NCBI GenBank assembly: GCA_017522065.1
Contig: JAFXAD010000035.1
Span: 43,188-107,187, forward strand
Length of the DNA stretch: 64,000 bases
From: Bacteroidales bacterium
GTDB lineage: Bacteria > Bacteroidota > Bacteroidia > Bacteroidales > P3
Direction: 5' to 3'
The notes beneath the pieces are model-generated. The model did not search any database, had not been told where the DNA came from, and saw nothing but the letters and a program-made list of their open reading frames with translations. The position numbers and the translations under genes were made by a program. Positions 1-9,132 of the stretch are shown piece after piece. The stretch's first letter is position 1, and every line of letters starts with the position of its first letter.

Positions 1-1
1 C

Positions 2-1822
2 TTTGCAATCAACGACTTCGTCGACCTTGCCCTCATCGGAGAAATCTATACAAACTTAAGTTGGGCTGCCGAGGCTAAATCCAATTACTACCGGCGCTAT
101 AAGTACAAAGGCAATTTTGACATCCGTTATGGTGTGACGAAAACAGGTATCCGTGGCGATACCAATACCTACAACAAATATGGTGATTTCAAGGTCACAT
201 GGCGTCATGACCAGGACGCGAAGGCAAACCCCAACAGCCGCTTTTCGGCCAACGTGAACCTTGTTAGCCGCAACTATAACCGTAACACCACAAACTCAAC
301 CGACTACTTCAACAGCACCACGACATCGAGTGTCAGCTACACTTCGACCATCGGCTCATGGTTCAACTTGGCTCTGTCGGCCAGGGAATCATACAATATC
401 CAAACCGGACTGATGAATATTCAACTTCCTTCGATATCTCTGAGCAGCAACACTTTCTATCCGTTCAGGCGTAAGGTGCCTTCGGGTGCTTACCGTTGGT
501 ACGAGAATATTTCGATGTCTTATGTGCTCGAGGGTGCCAACAATGTCAATGCGCAGGACACCAATATCCTGAAACGTACAATTTTCAACCAGATGCAGTA
601 CGGCATCAGCCATCGTCTGCCGGTCCAGAGCACATTGAAGGTTCTGAAATACTTCAACTGGACAAATTCATTGTCCTACAACGAGCGTTGGCACTGGTCG
701 ACCATCAACAAGGATATTGACTCTTCGGGCCGTCTGGTCATCGACACCATCCGCGGTTTCCGCGCCAACCGTGATGTTGCGTTCAATTCTTCGCTTTCCA
801 CACGTGTCTACGGCATGTTCACATTCAAGTATGGTCCTCTCAAGGCGTTGCGCCATGTGATCAATCCCAGTGTGTCGTTCAATTTCCGGCCGGACTTCGG
901 CAGCGACCGCTTTGGCTATTGGCGCTCTTATACAGACACTACTGGCTATGTTCATCGCTATTCTATATTCGAACAGAGTCTCTATGGCGGACCTGCCGAC
1001 GGCAAATCAGGACAACTTGGACTTTCTGTATCGAACAACTTGGAGGCCAAGATAAAACCTCTGCGCGATACTACCGACGAGCTGAAAAAGGTCATGCTTA
1101 TTGAAAATCTTTCCCTCTCAATGAACTACGATTTGGCGCGCGATTCGCTCAACTGGTCAAACCTCAACGTGTCGGGTCGAACTACATTGTTCAAATCGCT
1201 CGTCCTCAACTATTCCGGATCGTTCTCGCCGTATGAGATAGACTCACTGGGCAACAAGCACAACCAATTCCTGTGGAATACGCGTCGTAAACTCTTTCAG
1301 CTCAACCAGTCCACTTGGAGTGCACAGCTGTCGTGGAGCCTGAACAACAACACTTTCAAACGCGACGCCCCTAAGGGTCAGGGTACTATGGTGACTCCAA
1401 TAATGCAAACTCCGTTCGACTATAGTCCAGCTTTGATGATGGGGACTTATGCCGATTTTTCGGTGCCATGGAATTTGTCGTTCCACTATACGCTGAGCTA
1501 TGTGAGCGCTTACGATGCCGCACGTTTCAATATCAAACACGACATCACTCATTCGGTCTCGATTTCAGGCAATTTCTCCCTTACCGAGAACTGGAAGTTC
1601 AACTTCTCAACAGGTTACGATTTTACCAACAAGGGCATGTCCTACACCAGCATCGACATCTATAGGGACCTCCACTGCTGGGAGATGCGCTTCAATTGGG
1701 TGCCGTTCGGATATTATAAAAGCTGGAACTTCACTATCAATATCAAAGCCAGTTCGTTGCACGATGTGAAGTATGAAAAGCGCGAAAACTACCAATCCAA
1801 TCAAGGATATTACGTCTATTGA
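2..1822 (+). CDS. lptD: LptD-like outer-membrane LPS assembly protein (5' truncated by window edge)
   Basis: The frame is open from base 2 with no start, so only the C-terminal 606 residues are present. It is rich in alternating aromatic/polar beta-strands and matches the C-terminal barrel of the Bacteroidota form of LptD. Segments such as DSLNWSNLNVSGRTTLFK near the middle and YTSIDIYRDLHCWEMRFNWV near the end are typical of that family; the latter is the usual closing strand region. LptD, with LptE, inserts lipopolysaccharide into the outer leaflet of the outer membrane. The missing upstream part should carry the signal peptide and the OstA/jelly-roll region. The assignment rests on recalled family resemblance. 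The first internal ATG (134) is not a plausible start because coding continues upstream. The next gene follows after 18 bases. Confidence 0.85.
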   Translation, partial: FAINDFVDLALIGEIYTNLSWAAEAKSNYYRRYKYKGNFDIRYGVTKTGIRGDTNTYNKYGDFKVTWRHDQDAKANPNSRFSANVNLVSRNYNRNTTNSTDYFNSTTTSSVSYTSTIGSWFNLALSARESYNIQTGLMNIQLPSISLSSNTFYPFRRKVPSGAYRWYENISMSYVLEGANNVNAQDTNILKRTIFNQMQYGISHRLPVQSTLKVLKYFNWTNSLSYNERWHWSTINKDIDSSGRLVIDTIRGFRANRDVAFNSSLSTRVYGMFTFKYGPLKALRHVINPSVSFNFRPDFGSDRFGYWRSYTDTTGYVHRYSIFEQSLYGGPADGKSGQLGLSVSNNLEAKIKPLRDTTDELKKVMLIENLSLSMNYDLARDSLNWSNLNVSGRTTLFKSLVLNYSGSFSPYEIDSLGNKHNQFLWNTRRKLFQLNQSTWSAQLSWSLNNNTFKRDAPKGQGTMVTPIMQTPFDYSPALMMGTYADFSVPWNLSFHYTLSYVSAYDAARFNIKHDITHSVSISGNFSLTENWKFNFSTGYDFTNKGMSYTSIDIYRDLHCWEMRFNWVPFGYYKSWNFTINIKASSLHDVKYEKRENYQSNQGYYVY

Positions 1823-1840
1823 CAATAAAACCTGCAAGTT

Positions 1841-2158
1841 ATGAATGAAGGAAAACTGTATTACAACATCAGTGAGGTGGCCGAGATGCTTGGCGTGAAT
1901 ACGTCGTTGCTTCGCTACTGGGAGACCGAATTCCCTGAATTGCGTCCCGCAAAAAACAAAAAAGGTACCCGTAGCTACACTCAGAAAGATATCGACCTGC
2001 TACGTAGAATCCACTATCTCACAAAAGAATGCGGACTCACGTTAGACGGTGCACGACAGCAACTTAAGAGCGACAAATCTCCCGATAGGAACCTGCAGCT
2101 TGTGGAAACGTTAACAGAAATTAAAAATTTTTTGATCCAGATGAAACAAAATATATAG
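1841..2158 (+). CDS. MerR family transcriptional regulator
   Basis: This is a 105-residue protein with a MerR-type winged helix near residues 7-75. The recognition region reads SEVAEMLGVNTSLLRYWETEFP and is followed by the wing (KNKKGTRSYTQKDIDLLRRIHYL). MerR proteins bind as dimers between promoter elements. This one is short, with only a brief C-terminal helix (VETLTEIKNFLIQ) and no cysteines placed for metal sensing, so the signal is unknown. It starts 18 bases after the LptD-like gene and is probably cotranscribed with it. Its stop codon overlaps the -7 box of the next gene's promoter. Confidence 0.9.
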   Translation: MNEGKLYYNISEVAEMLGVNTSLLRYWETEFPELRPAKNKKGTRSYTQKDIDLLRRIHYLTKECGLTLDGARQQLKSDKSPDRNLQLVETLTEIKNFLIQMKQNI

Positions 2159-2163
2159 TTTTG
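2131..2163 (+). promoter_or_regulatory. Bacteroidota-type promoter for the lipoprotein gene
   Basis: TTTG at 2131-2134 and TAGTTTTG at 2156-2163 fit the -33 TTTG and -7 TAnnTTTG consensus with a 21-base spacer. The site lies inside the 3' end of the MerR gene; the -7 box begins at the merR stop codon. Transcription would start near 2170, about 54 bases before the lipoprotein ATG. Confidence 0.6.
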
Positions 2164-2223
2164 CGTTAAGTTAATATTCCAATACACAATCAATTCATTT
2201 TATTAACCTTAAAATTTTTGTCT

Positions 2224-2970
2224 ATGAAAAAAGTACAATTAGGATTTATGTTCCTCGCTGCTGCTTTTGCTCTCACCTCATGCGAAGGTGTAATCAACAC
2301 TATCGAGGATATCAACAACAACGAGCTGGTCGGAAAGGCTTCCGTCGAGGTCACGCGTACCGTCAATGGAGTGACAACCGTAGTGGATTCTCTCTCCTTC
2401 ACTTCAAGCATCGTAGATGCTCTTGACGTGAACTTGTACGACGAAAATCTCCCTGCTGGGTTTTTCACTGTCGACATAAGCGCAAACGTTGATTTCAACA
2501 CCTCTGATGTCGAATTGCAGTATCCCTTTATGCTATACCGTATTGACGATACTACCACCAAGTCTTACACGATGGACAACATGCTGTCTGTCGAAATGCT
2601 GCAGAATCTTGACTTGGAGTCTATCATAAACGTTGTTGCTACACCAGACGGCCCCAATATGATTCTCATAGCTGTGAATGACAGCTGCTGGTACCTCTCG
2701 AACGGTGGTGAACTGATAGTTTCAGAGTACCCAACTGTGGGCAACCTTGTTAAGGCTAATTTCAGCAATATCAACGGCCGCTATATCACTCAGCGTAAGG
2801 TTGAGGAACTCAATAACGATATTGAAAACAATAACTTCGCTCATATTTCCGACCTCGACTACTATTTTCCGGAGGTAACACTTTCTGGAAGCATCACAAG
2901 TCGTCGCTGGGCCATTACTAGAACCATTTACGAATCCGCATTCATCAATGGAGGATTGCTGTCAAAGTAA
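2224..2970 (+). CDS. Uncharacterised lipoprotein
   Basis: The ATG at 2224 is preferred to a TTG two codons upstream because it starts a clean signal: MKKVQLGFMFLAAAFALTSC, with a lipobox LTSC and the lipidated cysteine at residue 20. The mature part of about 229 residues has beta-rich, Asn/Thr-rich sequence and no family I recognise. The region around residues 90-130 (DDTTTKSYTMDNMLSVEMLQ) looks amphipathic. It is probably tethered to the inner or outer membrane from the periplasm. It has its own promoter and lies just before the PorV-like/HHH barrel pair, which suggests, but does not show, a shared envelope role. Confidence 0.75.
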   Translation: MKKVQLGFMFLAAAFALTSCEGVINTIEDINNNELVGKASVEVTRTVNGVTTVVDSLSFTSSIVDALDVNLYDENLPAGFFTVDISANVDFNTSDVELQYPFMLYRIDDTTTKSYTMDNMLSVEMLQNLDLESIINVVATPDGPNMILIAVNDSCWYLSNGGELIVSEYPTVGNLVKANFSNINGRYITQRKVEELNNDIENNNFAHISDLDYYFPEVTLSGSITSRRWAITRTIYESAFINGGLLSK

Positions 2971-2998
2971 CACAATACAATTGCTTAGAGACAAATAC

Positions 2999-3817
2999 TT
3001 GTCCCGTAAGCTTATTATGATAATAGTGGTGCTGCTCTATACAGCACCACTTTTTGCACAGTTCGACTTCCCTGCAATGGGTGGCACATCTGCCGCGATG
3101 GGCGGTGCGTCTGTCGCACTGCCCGACGATGAATCCGCCTTGCATAATATTGCTGGACTCTCGTGGAAATCCGATGTGACACTTATGCTGTCGGTGCGTC
3201 AAACCTTTGTTGTGGAGGGTTTGGGCTATGCATCTGCAGGTTTTGCCCTGCCGTTGACGTTTGGCACTTGCGCCGCTTCGGTCGTTCACTATGGCAACAG
3301 CGACTATAACGAGCAGATGGCTTCTGTCTGCTACGCCATGCCCATTGGAGAACGCATCTCGCTCGGAGCGGCATTCCACTACCTCCATTCGGGGACTTCA
3401 GACCCTTACTATAGCCCAATTAACCGCTTTACTTTCAGTGTGGCACTCCAGTATAAGGGCGGCGATGACCTTATGGTCGGATTCAAAGCATACAACCCAA
3501 TAGCTGTTTTTTCGGAAGACAATTCTCCATTACGGATTCCGGCAGTGTTCAATATGGGTGTCTCATACAGGCTCTTGCCCGATTTCATGGCTGTTGTGGA
3601 GGCAGAGAAAAACTTGTATGCAAAGCCGACTCTTAAAGTTGGTCTATCATACTTGTTCCATGAATATTACGCTTTCCGCATCGGCGTCAACACCCAACCG
3701 GTTGTCTACTCTTTCGGATTTGGACTAAATCGTTCCCATTTCGGTGCAGATTTAGCCATGCAGATTCATAACATTTTGGGAATGATGCCTCAAGTGTCAC
3801 TCCATTATAGTTTCTGA
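2999..3817 (+). CDS. PorV/PorQ-like outer-membrane beta-barrel protein
   Basis: The protein has an N-terminal signal (IIVVLLYTAPLFAQ) followed by PAMGGTSAAMGGASVALPDDESALHNIAGL, the small-residue and Asn-containing plug seen in FadL/PorV/PorQ-type barrels. Alternating beta-strands then run to a terminal LHYSF, a C-terminal aromatic typical of outer-membrane proteins. The start is uncertain: TTG at 2999 gives a positively charged n-region (SRK), ATG at 3017 gives a shorter signal, and ATG at 2948 overlaps the previous gene. At about 272 residues it is shorter than PorV (about 390) or PorQ (about 340), so I do not give a symbol. The HHH/barrel gene follows after 5 bases, so the two are probably translated from one message. 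Confidence 0.7.
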   Translation: MSRKLIMIIVVLLYTAPLFAQFDFPAMGGTSAAMGGASVALPDDESALHNIAGLSWKSDVTLMLSVRQTFVVEGLGYASAGFALPLTFGTCAASVVHYGNSDYNEQMASVCYAMPIGERISLGAAFHYLHSGTSDPYYSPINRFTFSVALQYKGGDDLMVGFKAYNPIAVFSEDNSPLRIPAVFNMGVSYRLLPDFMAVVEAEKNLYAKPTLKVGLSYLFHEYYAFRIGVNTQPVVYSFGFGLNRSHFGADLAMQIHNILGMMPQVSLHYSF

Positions 3818-3822
3818 TTCTT

Positions 3823-5910
3823 ATGCGTCGTTTGGTTGTTCTCGTTGCCATTTCTCTGCTGGTTGTACCTGTTCTGAATGCACAGAATGAGGTCGACAAT
3901 ATGTTGGGCGACATCCTTGAGCAATGGGCCGACCAGTACGAAGAAGAGTCTGTCCCGGATGATGTTGTGGAACAATTGAATGAATTGATAGATAGCCCTA
4001 TTAATCTCAACGACACCTCCAACAATGTACTTTCTGTTCTTCCGTTCCTGACGGACTACCACAGACAGGCTATTCGCGCCTATATTGCTCAGTATGGCGA
4101 AATGGTGTCGTTGTCAGAACTTTATATGCTGAATGGATTCGATTCAACGACAATCAAACTGCTCATGCCTTTCGTCACAGTTGCTCCTGTCGACAATGAA
4201 TCGCCTCTGACATTCAAAGATGTCATTAATCATGGACACAGTAATTTACGCTTCGGAGCGAAAACGGTCAGACCTCTTTCCCGCGGCTATAATGAGGAGA
4301 AGTATGCTGGTGGTCCTTACAGGTCATATTTCCGATACAGTTTCAAATTCCACGACCGTATTTCGTTCCAGTTTTCTGGCGACATCGATGCTGGCGAAGC
4401 GTTTCGATTTGTCTCCGCTGCCAACAGCGGAGGAGGGGTGGGGCAGTATGGTTTTGACTACTATAGTTATCATTTGATGTTCAATAGGTTTGGTATTGTT
4501 AAACGTGCTATTGTAGGGAAATATAATTTGCATTTTGGACAGGGGGTAACGCTCTGGAGCGGTTCGGCCCCATGGATGTCGGGCAATACACCTTTTCGCC
4601 GCTTTGGACAAGGTATTGCTCCTGCAAGTGCATTTTGCGAATACGGCTATCTGCGCGGAGCTGCCGTGACTCTCGATATTGTCCCCAAACGATTAGAAAC
4701 CACGTTGTTCTTTTCTAATGTCAATCGCGATGCCACACTCTCAGCACGTGATACCTCTTTGACCGACGAGCTCTTTTTCCAGAGTTTTTATTCTTCCGGC
4801 TATCACCGTACGTCTACTGAACTGGCCAAGAGGGATATGCTTGGCGAAACTCTTTTCGGTGCCCACATGCAGTATAACGGGAATAATCTCCAGGTGGGCA
4901 TGACGGCTGTCGAAACACGCCTCGAGTCAGAAATAGTTCCTGCCGAATATGTATATAACGCTTTTGCTTTCAGTGGGAAGGATATTTTTAACTACGGCGT
5001 TGACGTGACATATCGGTATCGAAGGATGTCGTTTTTCCTTGAGACGGCCATCTCGTCACGTCGTTCCCGTCTGCAGTCTGACTTGTTGCCAGTAGCTGGT
5101 GTAGGAGGATTCCATTTCCATCTGAATGCCGATAATGCTTTCTCCGCAGCATTCCATTATGGGTCGCCAACATTCCAGAATCTCCATTCTAATGTTATAG
5201 GACAAAGTGGGTCGGCTCAGAATGAGGAGGGTGTGATGTTTTTCTGCCGTACGCGCCTGCCTGGATTTGTGGAAATTAATGCCATGGCAGATTTTTTCAA
5301 GTTTCCGTCAATGCGCTATCGCATATACTCCCCATCAATGGGGGCCGATTACCGACTGAGAATCAGCAAGCCTATAGCTCGCAACCTGATGCTACTATGC
5401 CAATATCGTTACCGGTCCTCACAACGGAACAGCGATGCTCAACTTTATGCTGTTGAGGATATTGTGCGCAATCAGTTGCAGTTTTCGCTCGACTACGATG
5501 TCGCATCATGGCGCTTGGTCTCGAAAGTGGTCTATTCGTCGTTTGAATGCTCCGATCATAATGCTCTCGACGGCTTCCTTATGTCGCAAGATATTGTTTA
5601 TCGCCTTGCTACCTCCCGTCGTCCTTTGTCGATCGGTACCAGACTTGCACTGTTCGATATCGAGGGCTACGATGCCCGTATCTATTCTTACGAAAGCGAC
5701 CTCATGTATGAATTTAGTGTTCCTATGTTCACGGGACGTGGTGTGCGGTTGTATGCTCTATGCCGTTGGGAACCAACGTCGTCGTTCTCTGTTGCAGCAA
5801 AATATGCTGTGACGTTCTATCCCGACAAGGAGAGCATAGGCTCGGCTTATGAAGTCATTGAAGGTAACTGCCGTCACGAGTTCAAAGTCCAGATGCGACT
5901 TAAATTCTGA
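3823..5910 (+). CDS. Helix-hairpin-helix domain protein with predicted outer-membrane barrel
   Basis: A 695-residue protein with a signal peptide (VVLVAISLLVVPVLNAQ). A helix-hairpin-helix segment resembling ComEA lies near residues 45-105 (PINLNDTS then LPFLTDYHRQAIRAYI and GEMVSLSELYMLNGFD). About 580 residues of beta-strand sequence follow, ending in FKVQMRLKF, as in an outer-membrane barrel. HHH modules usually bind DNA without sequence specificity or mediate protein contacts. A secreted HHH fused to a barrel is a family I have seen annotated in Bacteroidota only as a helix-hairpin-helix protein, without a known function. It lies 5 bases downstream of the PorV-like barrel and converges with rnc. 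Confidence 0.75.
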   Translation: MRRLVVLVAISLLVVPVLNAQNEVDNMLGDILEQWADQYEEESVPDDVVEQLNELIDSPINLNDTSNNVLSVLPFLTDYHRQAIRAYIAQYGEMVSLSELYMLNGFDSTTIKLLMPFVTVAPVDNESPLTFKDVINHGHSNLRFGAKTVRPLSRGYNEEKYAGGPYRSYFRYSFKFHDRISFQFSGDIDAGEAFRFVSAANSGGGVGQYGFDYYSYHLMFNRFGIVKRAIVGKYNLHFGQGVTLWSGSAPWMSGNTPFRRFGQGIAPASAFCEYGYLRGAAVTLDIVPKRLETTLFFSNVNRDATLSARDTSLTDELFFQSFYSSGYHRTSTELAKRDMLGETLFGAHMQYNGNNLQVGMTAVETRLESEIVPAEYVYNAFAFSGKDIFNYGVDVTYRYRRMSFFLETAISSRRSRLQSDLLPVAGVGGFHFHLNADNAFSAAFHYGSPTFQNLHSNVIGQSGSAQNEEGVMFFCRTRLPGFVEINAMADFFKFPSMRYRIYSPSMGADYRLRISKPIARNLMLLCQYRYRSSQRNSDAQLYAVEDIVRNQLQFSLDYDVASWRLVSKVVYSSFECSDHNALDGFLMSQDIVYRLATSRRPLSIGTRLALFDIEGYDARIYSYESDLMYEFSVPMFTGRGVRLYALCRWEPTSSFSVAAKYAVTFYPDKESIGSAYEVIEGNCRHEFKVQMRLKF

Positions 5911-5957
5911 TTTTTGAAACTTACTGTAGCGTGTTGCTGAATATGTGTCCAGCTATG

Positions 5958-6707
5958 CTATTTGTCTTGTTGTAAGGTTATTCTGCCTTCCTCGACAAGC
6001 TTTTTGAATGTTTTCTCTGCTGCCAGCTGCTCTGCGGCTTTGATAGAGTATTCTATGGCTGATTCGCCTGGCTTGTTGTCTATAAGAGTCCGGACTTCAT
6101 ACTCTTTGCGGTTCGAATTTTTCTTGTTGGGGTTTATTGTATTGACCACTTCGAACATCACCTTGCATTTTGTTTTCTGACCCCAGTCGATGAGTTTGCT
6201 TTTGAAGTTCCAATCCTGCTGGGAAAGGGCATCGATATCCATGTGCAGCTGTATCACTCGCCTGATAATTATGCGTTGAGTGAATTTATAGCCTTTTTCA
6301 AGATAGATGGCTCCTACCAGTGCTTCGAAAGCGTCTCCCTCAATTGATTTGAAGATGCCTTGCTGCTCTTTGTTGTACTGGATCAGCTGCGCCAATCCGA
6401 TTTTATGGGCCACTTTGTTAAGGTTGGAACGGCTGACAATCTTTGACCTCAGTTCTGTAAGGAATCCTTCACCCTGAAGCGGAAATTTTTTGTATAGGTA
6501 GTCGGCGACAATGGCGCTGAGAACTGCATCGCCGAGGTATTCCAATCGTTCGTTGTTAATCCTGTGGCCTTTGATGGTCTCTACTGATTTGGAGCGATGG
6601 ATGAAAGCCACCTGATAGATCTCGGTCCTGCGTGGCGTGAATCCTAAAATATTCTTGAAAAAACTGTAGAACTGCTCGTTCTCTTTTCTCCTGCGGAACA
6701 ATATCAT
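5958..6707 (-). CDS. rnc: Ribonuclease III
   Basis: This 249-residue protein carries the RNase III signature NERLEYLGDAVLSAI near residues 50-64, with the acidic catalytic residues. A second acidic cluster follows (EGDAFEALVGAIYLEKGY, about 123-140), and a C-terminal double-stranded RNA-binding domain spans about 165-240. It cleaves double-stranded RNA in rRNA and mRNA maturation. It is the third gene of acpP-fabF-rnc, starting 4 bases after the fabF stop, an order typical of this phylum. The N-terminus (FRRRKENEQFYSFFKNILGF) is a usual length for Bacteroidota RNase III. Confidence 0.96.
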   Translation of the reverse strand: MILFRRRKENEQFYSFFKNILGFTPRRTEIYQVAFIHRSKSVETIKGHRINNERLEYLGDAVLSAIVADYLYKKFPLQGEGFLTELRSKIVSRSNLNKVAHKIGLAQLIQYNKEQQGIFKSIEGDAFEALVGAIYLEKGYKFTQRIIIRRVIQLHMDIDALSQQDWNFKSKLIDWGQKTKCKVMFEVVNTINPNKKNSNRKEYEVRTLIDNKPGESAIEYSIKAAEQLAAEKTFKKLVEEGRITLQQDK

Positions 6708-6711
6708 GGGT

Positions 6712-7965
6712 TTATCTCTCGTCGAATTTCCGGAACGCTAAGCAGACATTATGGCCTCCGAAACCGAAAGCATTGCTGAGGGCGAATCTGATATTGCTTT
6801 TTTGTGCCTTGTTGAATACAAAATCCAATGGCTCGATGTTGGGGTCATCGTTGAAATGGTTGATTGTCGGCGGGACGATATCGTCTTTTATTGCCATAAT
6901 TGTTGCGATAGCTTCAACACATCCGGCTGCACCAAGCAGATGTCCTGTCATCGATTTTGTCGATGTCAGCTTGATTTTTTTTGCATGTTCACCAAAGAGA
7001 TGTGCTATGGCTTTGGGTTCGGAAATATCGCCTATCGGAGTCGATGTGCCATGGGTGTTGATATGGTCTACGTCCGCGAGCTTCATACCTGATTCTTCAA
7101 CAGCCTGTCGCATGGCTTCGCGGGCTCCAAGCCCCTCGGGATGCGAGGCTGTGATATGGTATGCATCGGCCGAAAGGCCACATCCTGTCAATTCGGCATA
7201 TATTTTTGCCCCACGTCGCAGTGCATGGTCCATTTCTTCGAGCACTAACGCCCCGGCTCCTTCGCCAAGCACGAAACCATCACGATCCCTGTCGAATGGG
7301 CGTGATGCTGTGGCGGGGTCGTCGTTGCGTAGCGACAACGCTTGCATCGACCCGAAGCCTCCGATGCTGCATTCAGCCACGGCTGCTTCTGAGCCGCCAG
7401 CAATGATGATGTCAGCCTTGCCAAGGCGCAGCAGATTGAATGCGTCGCTTATGGCCGCAGCCGACGAGGCACATGCCGCTACCGTGCAGTAGTTCGGACC
7501 TCGGAAACCATGTTTGATAGAGATTAGACCGGCACAGATATTCGATATCATGCGGGTACAGAAGAACGGACTGAATCGTGGCATACATCCACCCTTTACA
7601 TAGTCACGTACCTCTTCTTGAAATGTTTGGACGCCTCCGTTGCCGCTACCCCAAATGACACCGACACGCGATTTGTCCACATTGTCGTCGGATATGCCTG
7701 AATCGACAATGGCCTCTTCCGAGGCCACAAGACCATATTGGGAGAACAAGTCAAGCTTGCGGCTCTCCTTACGGTCAAAATAATTTAAGGGGTCGAACCC
7801 CTTCACTTCACATGCAATTTTGCACTTGAAGTTGGTTGAATCAAAGCGAGTAATCGGCCCGGCACCACTCACTCCGGTAAGCATCGAGCGCCACATCGTG
7901 GCTACATCATTACCTATCGGGGTCAGTGATCCCAGACCTGTAACAACTACTCTCTTTAGATTCAT
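6712..7965 (-). CDS. fabF: Beta-ketoacyl-[acyl-carrier-protein] synthase II
   Basis: A 417-residue condensing enzyme that elongates acyl chains on ACP using malonyl-ACP. All three catalytic elements are visible: the nucleophile in TVAACASSAAA, the first histidine in HINTHGTSTP, and the second in TSTKSMTGHLLGAAG. It begins MNLKRVVVTGLGSLTPIG, the standard N-terminus of the family. It starts 10 bases after the acpP stop and sits 4 bases before rnc, forming a compact fatty-acid operon. Length and motifs leave little doubt. Confidence 0.98.
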   Translation of the reverse strand: MNLKRVVVTGLGSLTPIGNDVATMWRSMLTGVSGAGPITRFDSTNFKCKIACEVKGFDPLNYFDRKESRKLDLFSQYGLVASEEAIVDSGISDDNVDKSRVGVIWGSGNGGVQTFQEEVRDYVKGGCMPRFSPFFCTRMISNICAGLISIKHGFRGPNYCTVAACASSAAAISDAFNLLRLGKADIIIAGGSEAAVAECSIGGFGSMQALSLRNDDPATASRPFDRDRDGFVLGEGAGALVLEEMDHALRRGAKIYAELTGCGLSADAYHITASHPEGLGAREAMRQAVEESGMKLADVDHINTHGTSTPIGDISEPKAIAHLFGEHAKKIKLTSTKSMTGHLLGAAGCVEAIATIMAIKDDIVPPTINHFNDDPNIEPLDFVFNKAQKSNIRFALSNAFGFGGHNVCLAFRKFDER

Positions 7966-7975
7966 AAAGAATCGT

Positions 7976-8212
7976 TTATTTTCCAGCGTTCTCGATGAAC
8001 GAGATTGCGTCGCCTACTGTGGCGATTTTCTCAGCTTCTGCTTCGGGAATCTGAATGTCGAACTCTTTCTCAAGTTCCATGATCAATTCTACGGTATCGA
8101 GTGAGTCTGCACCGAGATCGTTGGTGAAACTAGCTTCACGAGTTACTGATGCTTCATCGACACCAAGTTTGTCAACAATGATAGCTTTTACTTTGGATTC
8201 AATTTCAGACAT
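7976..8212 (-). CDS. acpP: Acyl carrier protein
   Basis: A 78-residue acidic protein with the phosphopantetheine attachment motif [17 protein letters not shown] around residues 34-50; the serine in DSL is the modified residue. It shuttles acyl intermediates in fatty-acid synthesis and is encoded directly upstream of fabF. The ATG at 8212 begins [18 protein letters not shown], a standard ACP N-terminus. A longer frame reaching 8266 would add a basic, hydrophobic leader unlike any ACP and is rejected. An AT-rich divergent gap separates it from purN. Confidence 0.98.
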   Translation of the reverse strand: MSEIESKVKAIIVDKLGVDEASVTREASFTNDLGADSLDTVELIMELEKEFDIQIPEAEAEKIATVGDAISFIENAGK

Positions 8213-8522
8213 TTTTCTTCTTTTTAATTGATTAAACAATTTGCAAAGTAACGAAAAAAAAATCAATTGTTGACCTTTTTTGTTCTACTTTCTATATGTT
8301 AAATATATTAAGAATTTGTGATACAGTGCAATATATATGCAAATTTTTTTAGTCGAAATCTCTTTTTTTAAATAATTAAACACTGTTGAAAATCAAAATG
8401 ATATGCTTTTATTAATGCTGTAATAAATTAGTAATCAGTGAATAAAAAAAATATTGTTTTTTTTTGTTGCTTTTCCGCGTTTTATTGCTAAATTTGCACT
8501 TTATTTACTAACAAATTACTTC
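8213..8522. other. Divergent intergenic region acpP/purN
   Basis: About 310 very AT-rich bases between divergently transcribed acpP and purN. On the + strand it holds the purN promoter. On the - strand a weak match (TTACTTTG, 8233-8240 read in reverse) could be the acpP -7 box. I see no ORF of note and no RNA structure. Confidence 0.55.
8463..8496 (+). promoter_or_regulatory. Promoter of purN-glycosyltransferase-ompA operon
   Basis: TTTG at 8463-8466 and an exact TAAATTTG at 8489-8496 are separated by 22 bases, slightly longer than the usual Bacteroidota spacing. The start would be near 8503, about 20 bases before the purN ATG at 8523. That makes a Shine-Dalgarno-free short leader, normal for the phylum. 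Confidence 0.6.
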
Positions 8523-9119
8523 ATGAAAAAACTTGCAATTTTGGCCTCAGGCAATGGTACCAACGCTCAGCAGATAACTGAATATTTTGCCGGACGCAGC
8601 GATGTCATGGTTGATGTCATTATATATAATAAGAAAGATGCTTATGTGGCTACGCGTGCTGCAAATCTGGGTATCGAATCCCGATATTTCTGCCGTCGCG
8701 ACTTTATGGAAACTGATGCAGTCCTCGACTTCCTTCGCGAGCGCAAGGTCGACTATCTGATCCTTGCAGGTTTTCTGCTCCTTGTGCCACAAAATCTGCT
8801 CGATGCTTTCCCTAACCGGATAATAAACATCCACCCGGCCTTGTTGCCTAAATATGGCGGCAAGGGTATGTATGGCCATCATGTTCACGAGGCTGTTGTC
8901 GCTAACCACGAATCGGAATCGGGTATTACAATACATATCGTGGACCATCGTTACGATTGTGGAACAACTTTGTTCCAAGCTCGTTGCAAACTCAATCCTG
9001 CTGATTCGGCCGATGATTTGGCTGCGAAAATACACCTTCTTGAGAAGGAGTATTTCCCTCGGGTAATCGATGCGTTCGTATGTGGCACTCCGATGCCGGT
9101 ACAAAATGATGCCATCTAA
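8523..9119 (+). CDS. purN: Phosphoribosylglycinamide formyltransferase
   Basis: A 198-residue GAR transformylase that passes a formyl group from 10-formyltetrahydrofolate to GAR in purine synthesis. It starts MKKLAILASGNGTNAQ, giving the SGNGTN phosphate-binding loop. The folate and catalytic site appears as IINIHPALLPKYGGKGMYG (Asn and His of the N-x-H motif) and as the aspartate in HIVDHRYDCG. A TTG-initiated extension upstream to 8454 is rejected because the promoter lies within it and the ATG fits the family N-terminus. It is first in an operon with a glycosyltransferase, 13 bases downstream. Confidence 0.97.
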   Translation: MKKLAILASGNGTNAQQITEYFAGRSDVMVDVIIYNKKDAYVATRAANLGIESRYFCRRDFMETDAVLDFLRERKVDYLILAGFLLLVPQNLLDAFPNRIINIHPALLPKYGGKGMYGHHVHEAVVANHESESGITIHIVDHRYDCGTTLFQARCKLNPADSADDLAAKIHLLEKEYFPRVIDAFVCGTPMPVQNDAI

Positions 9120-9132
9120 AACGTTACACGCT

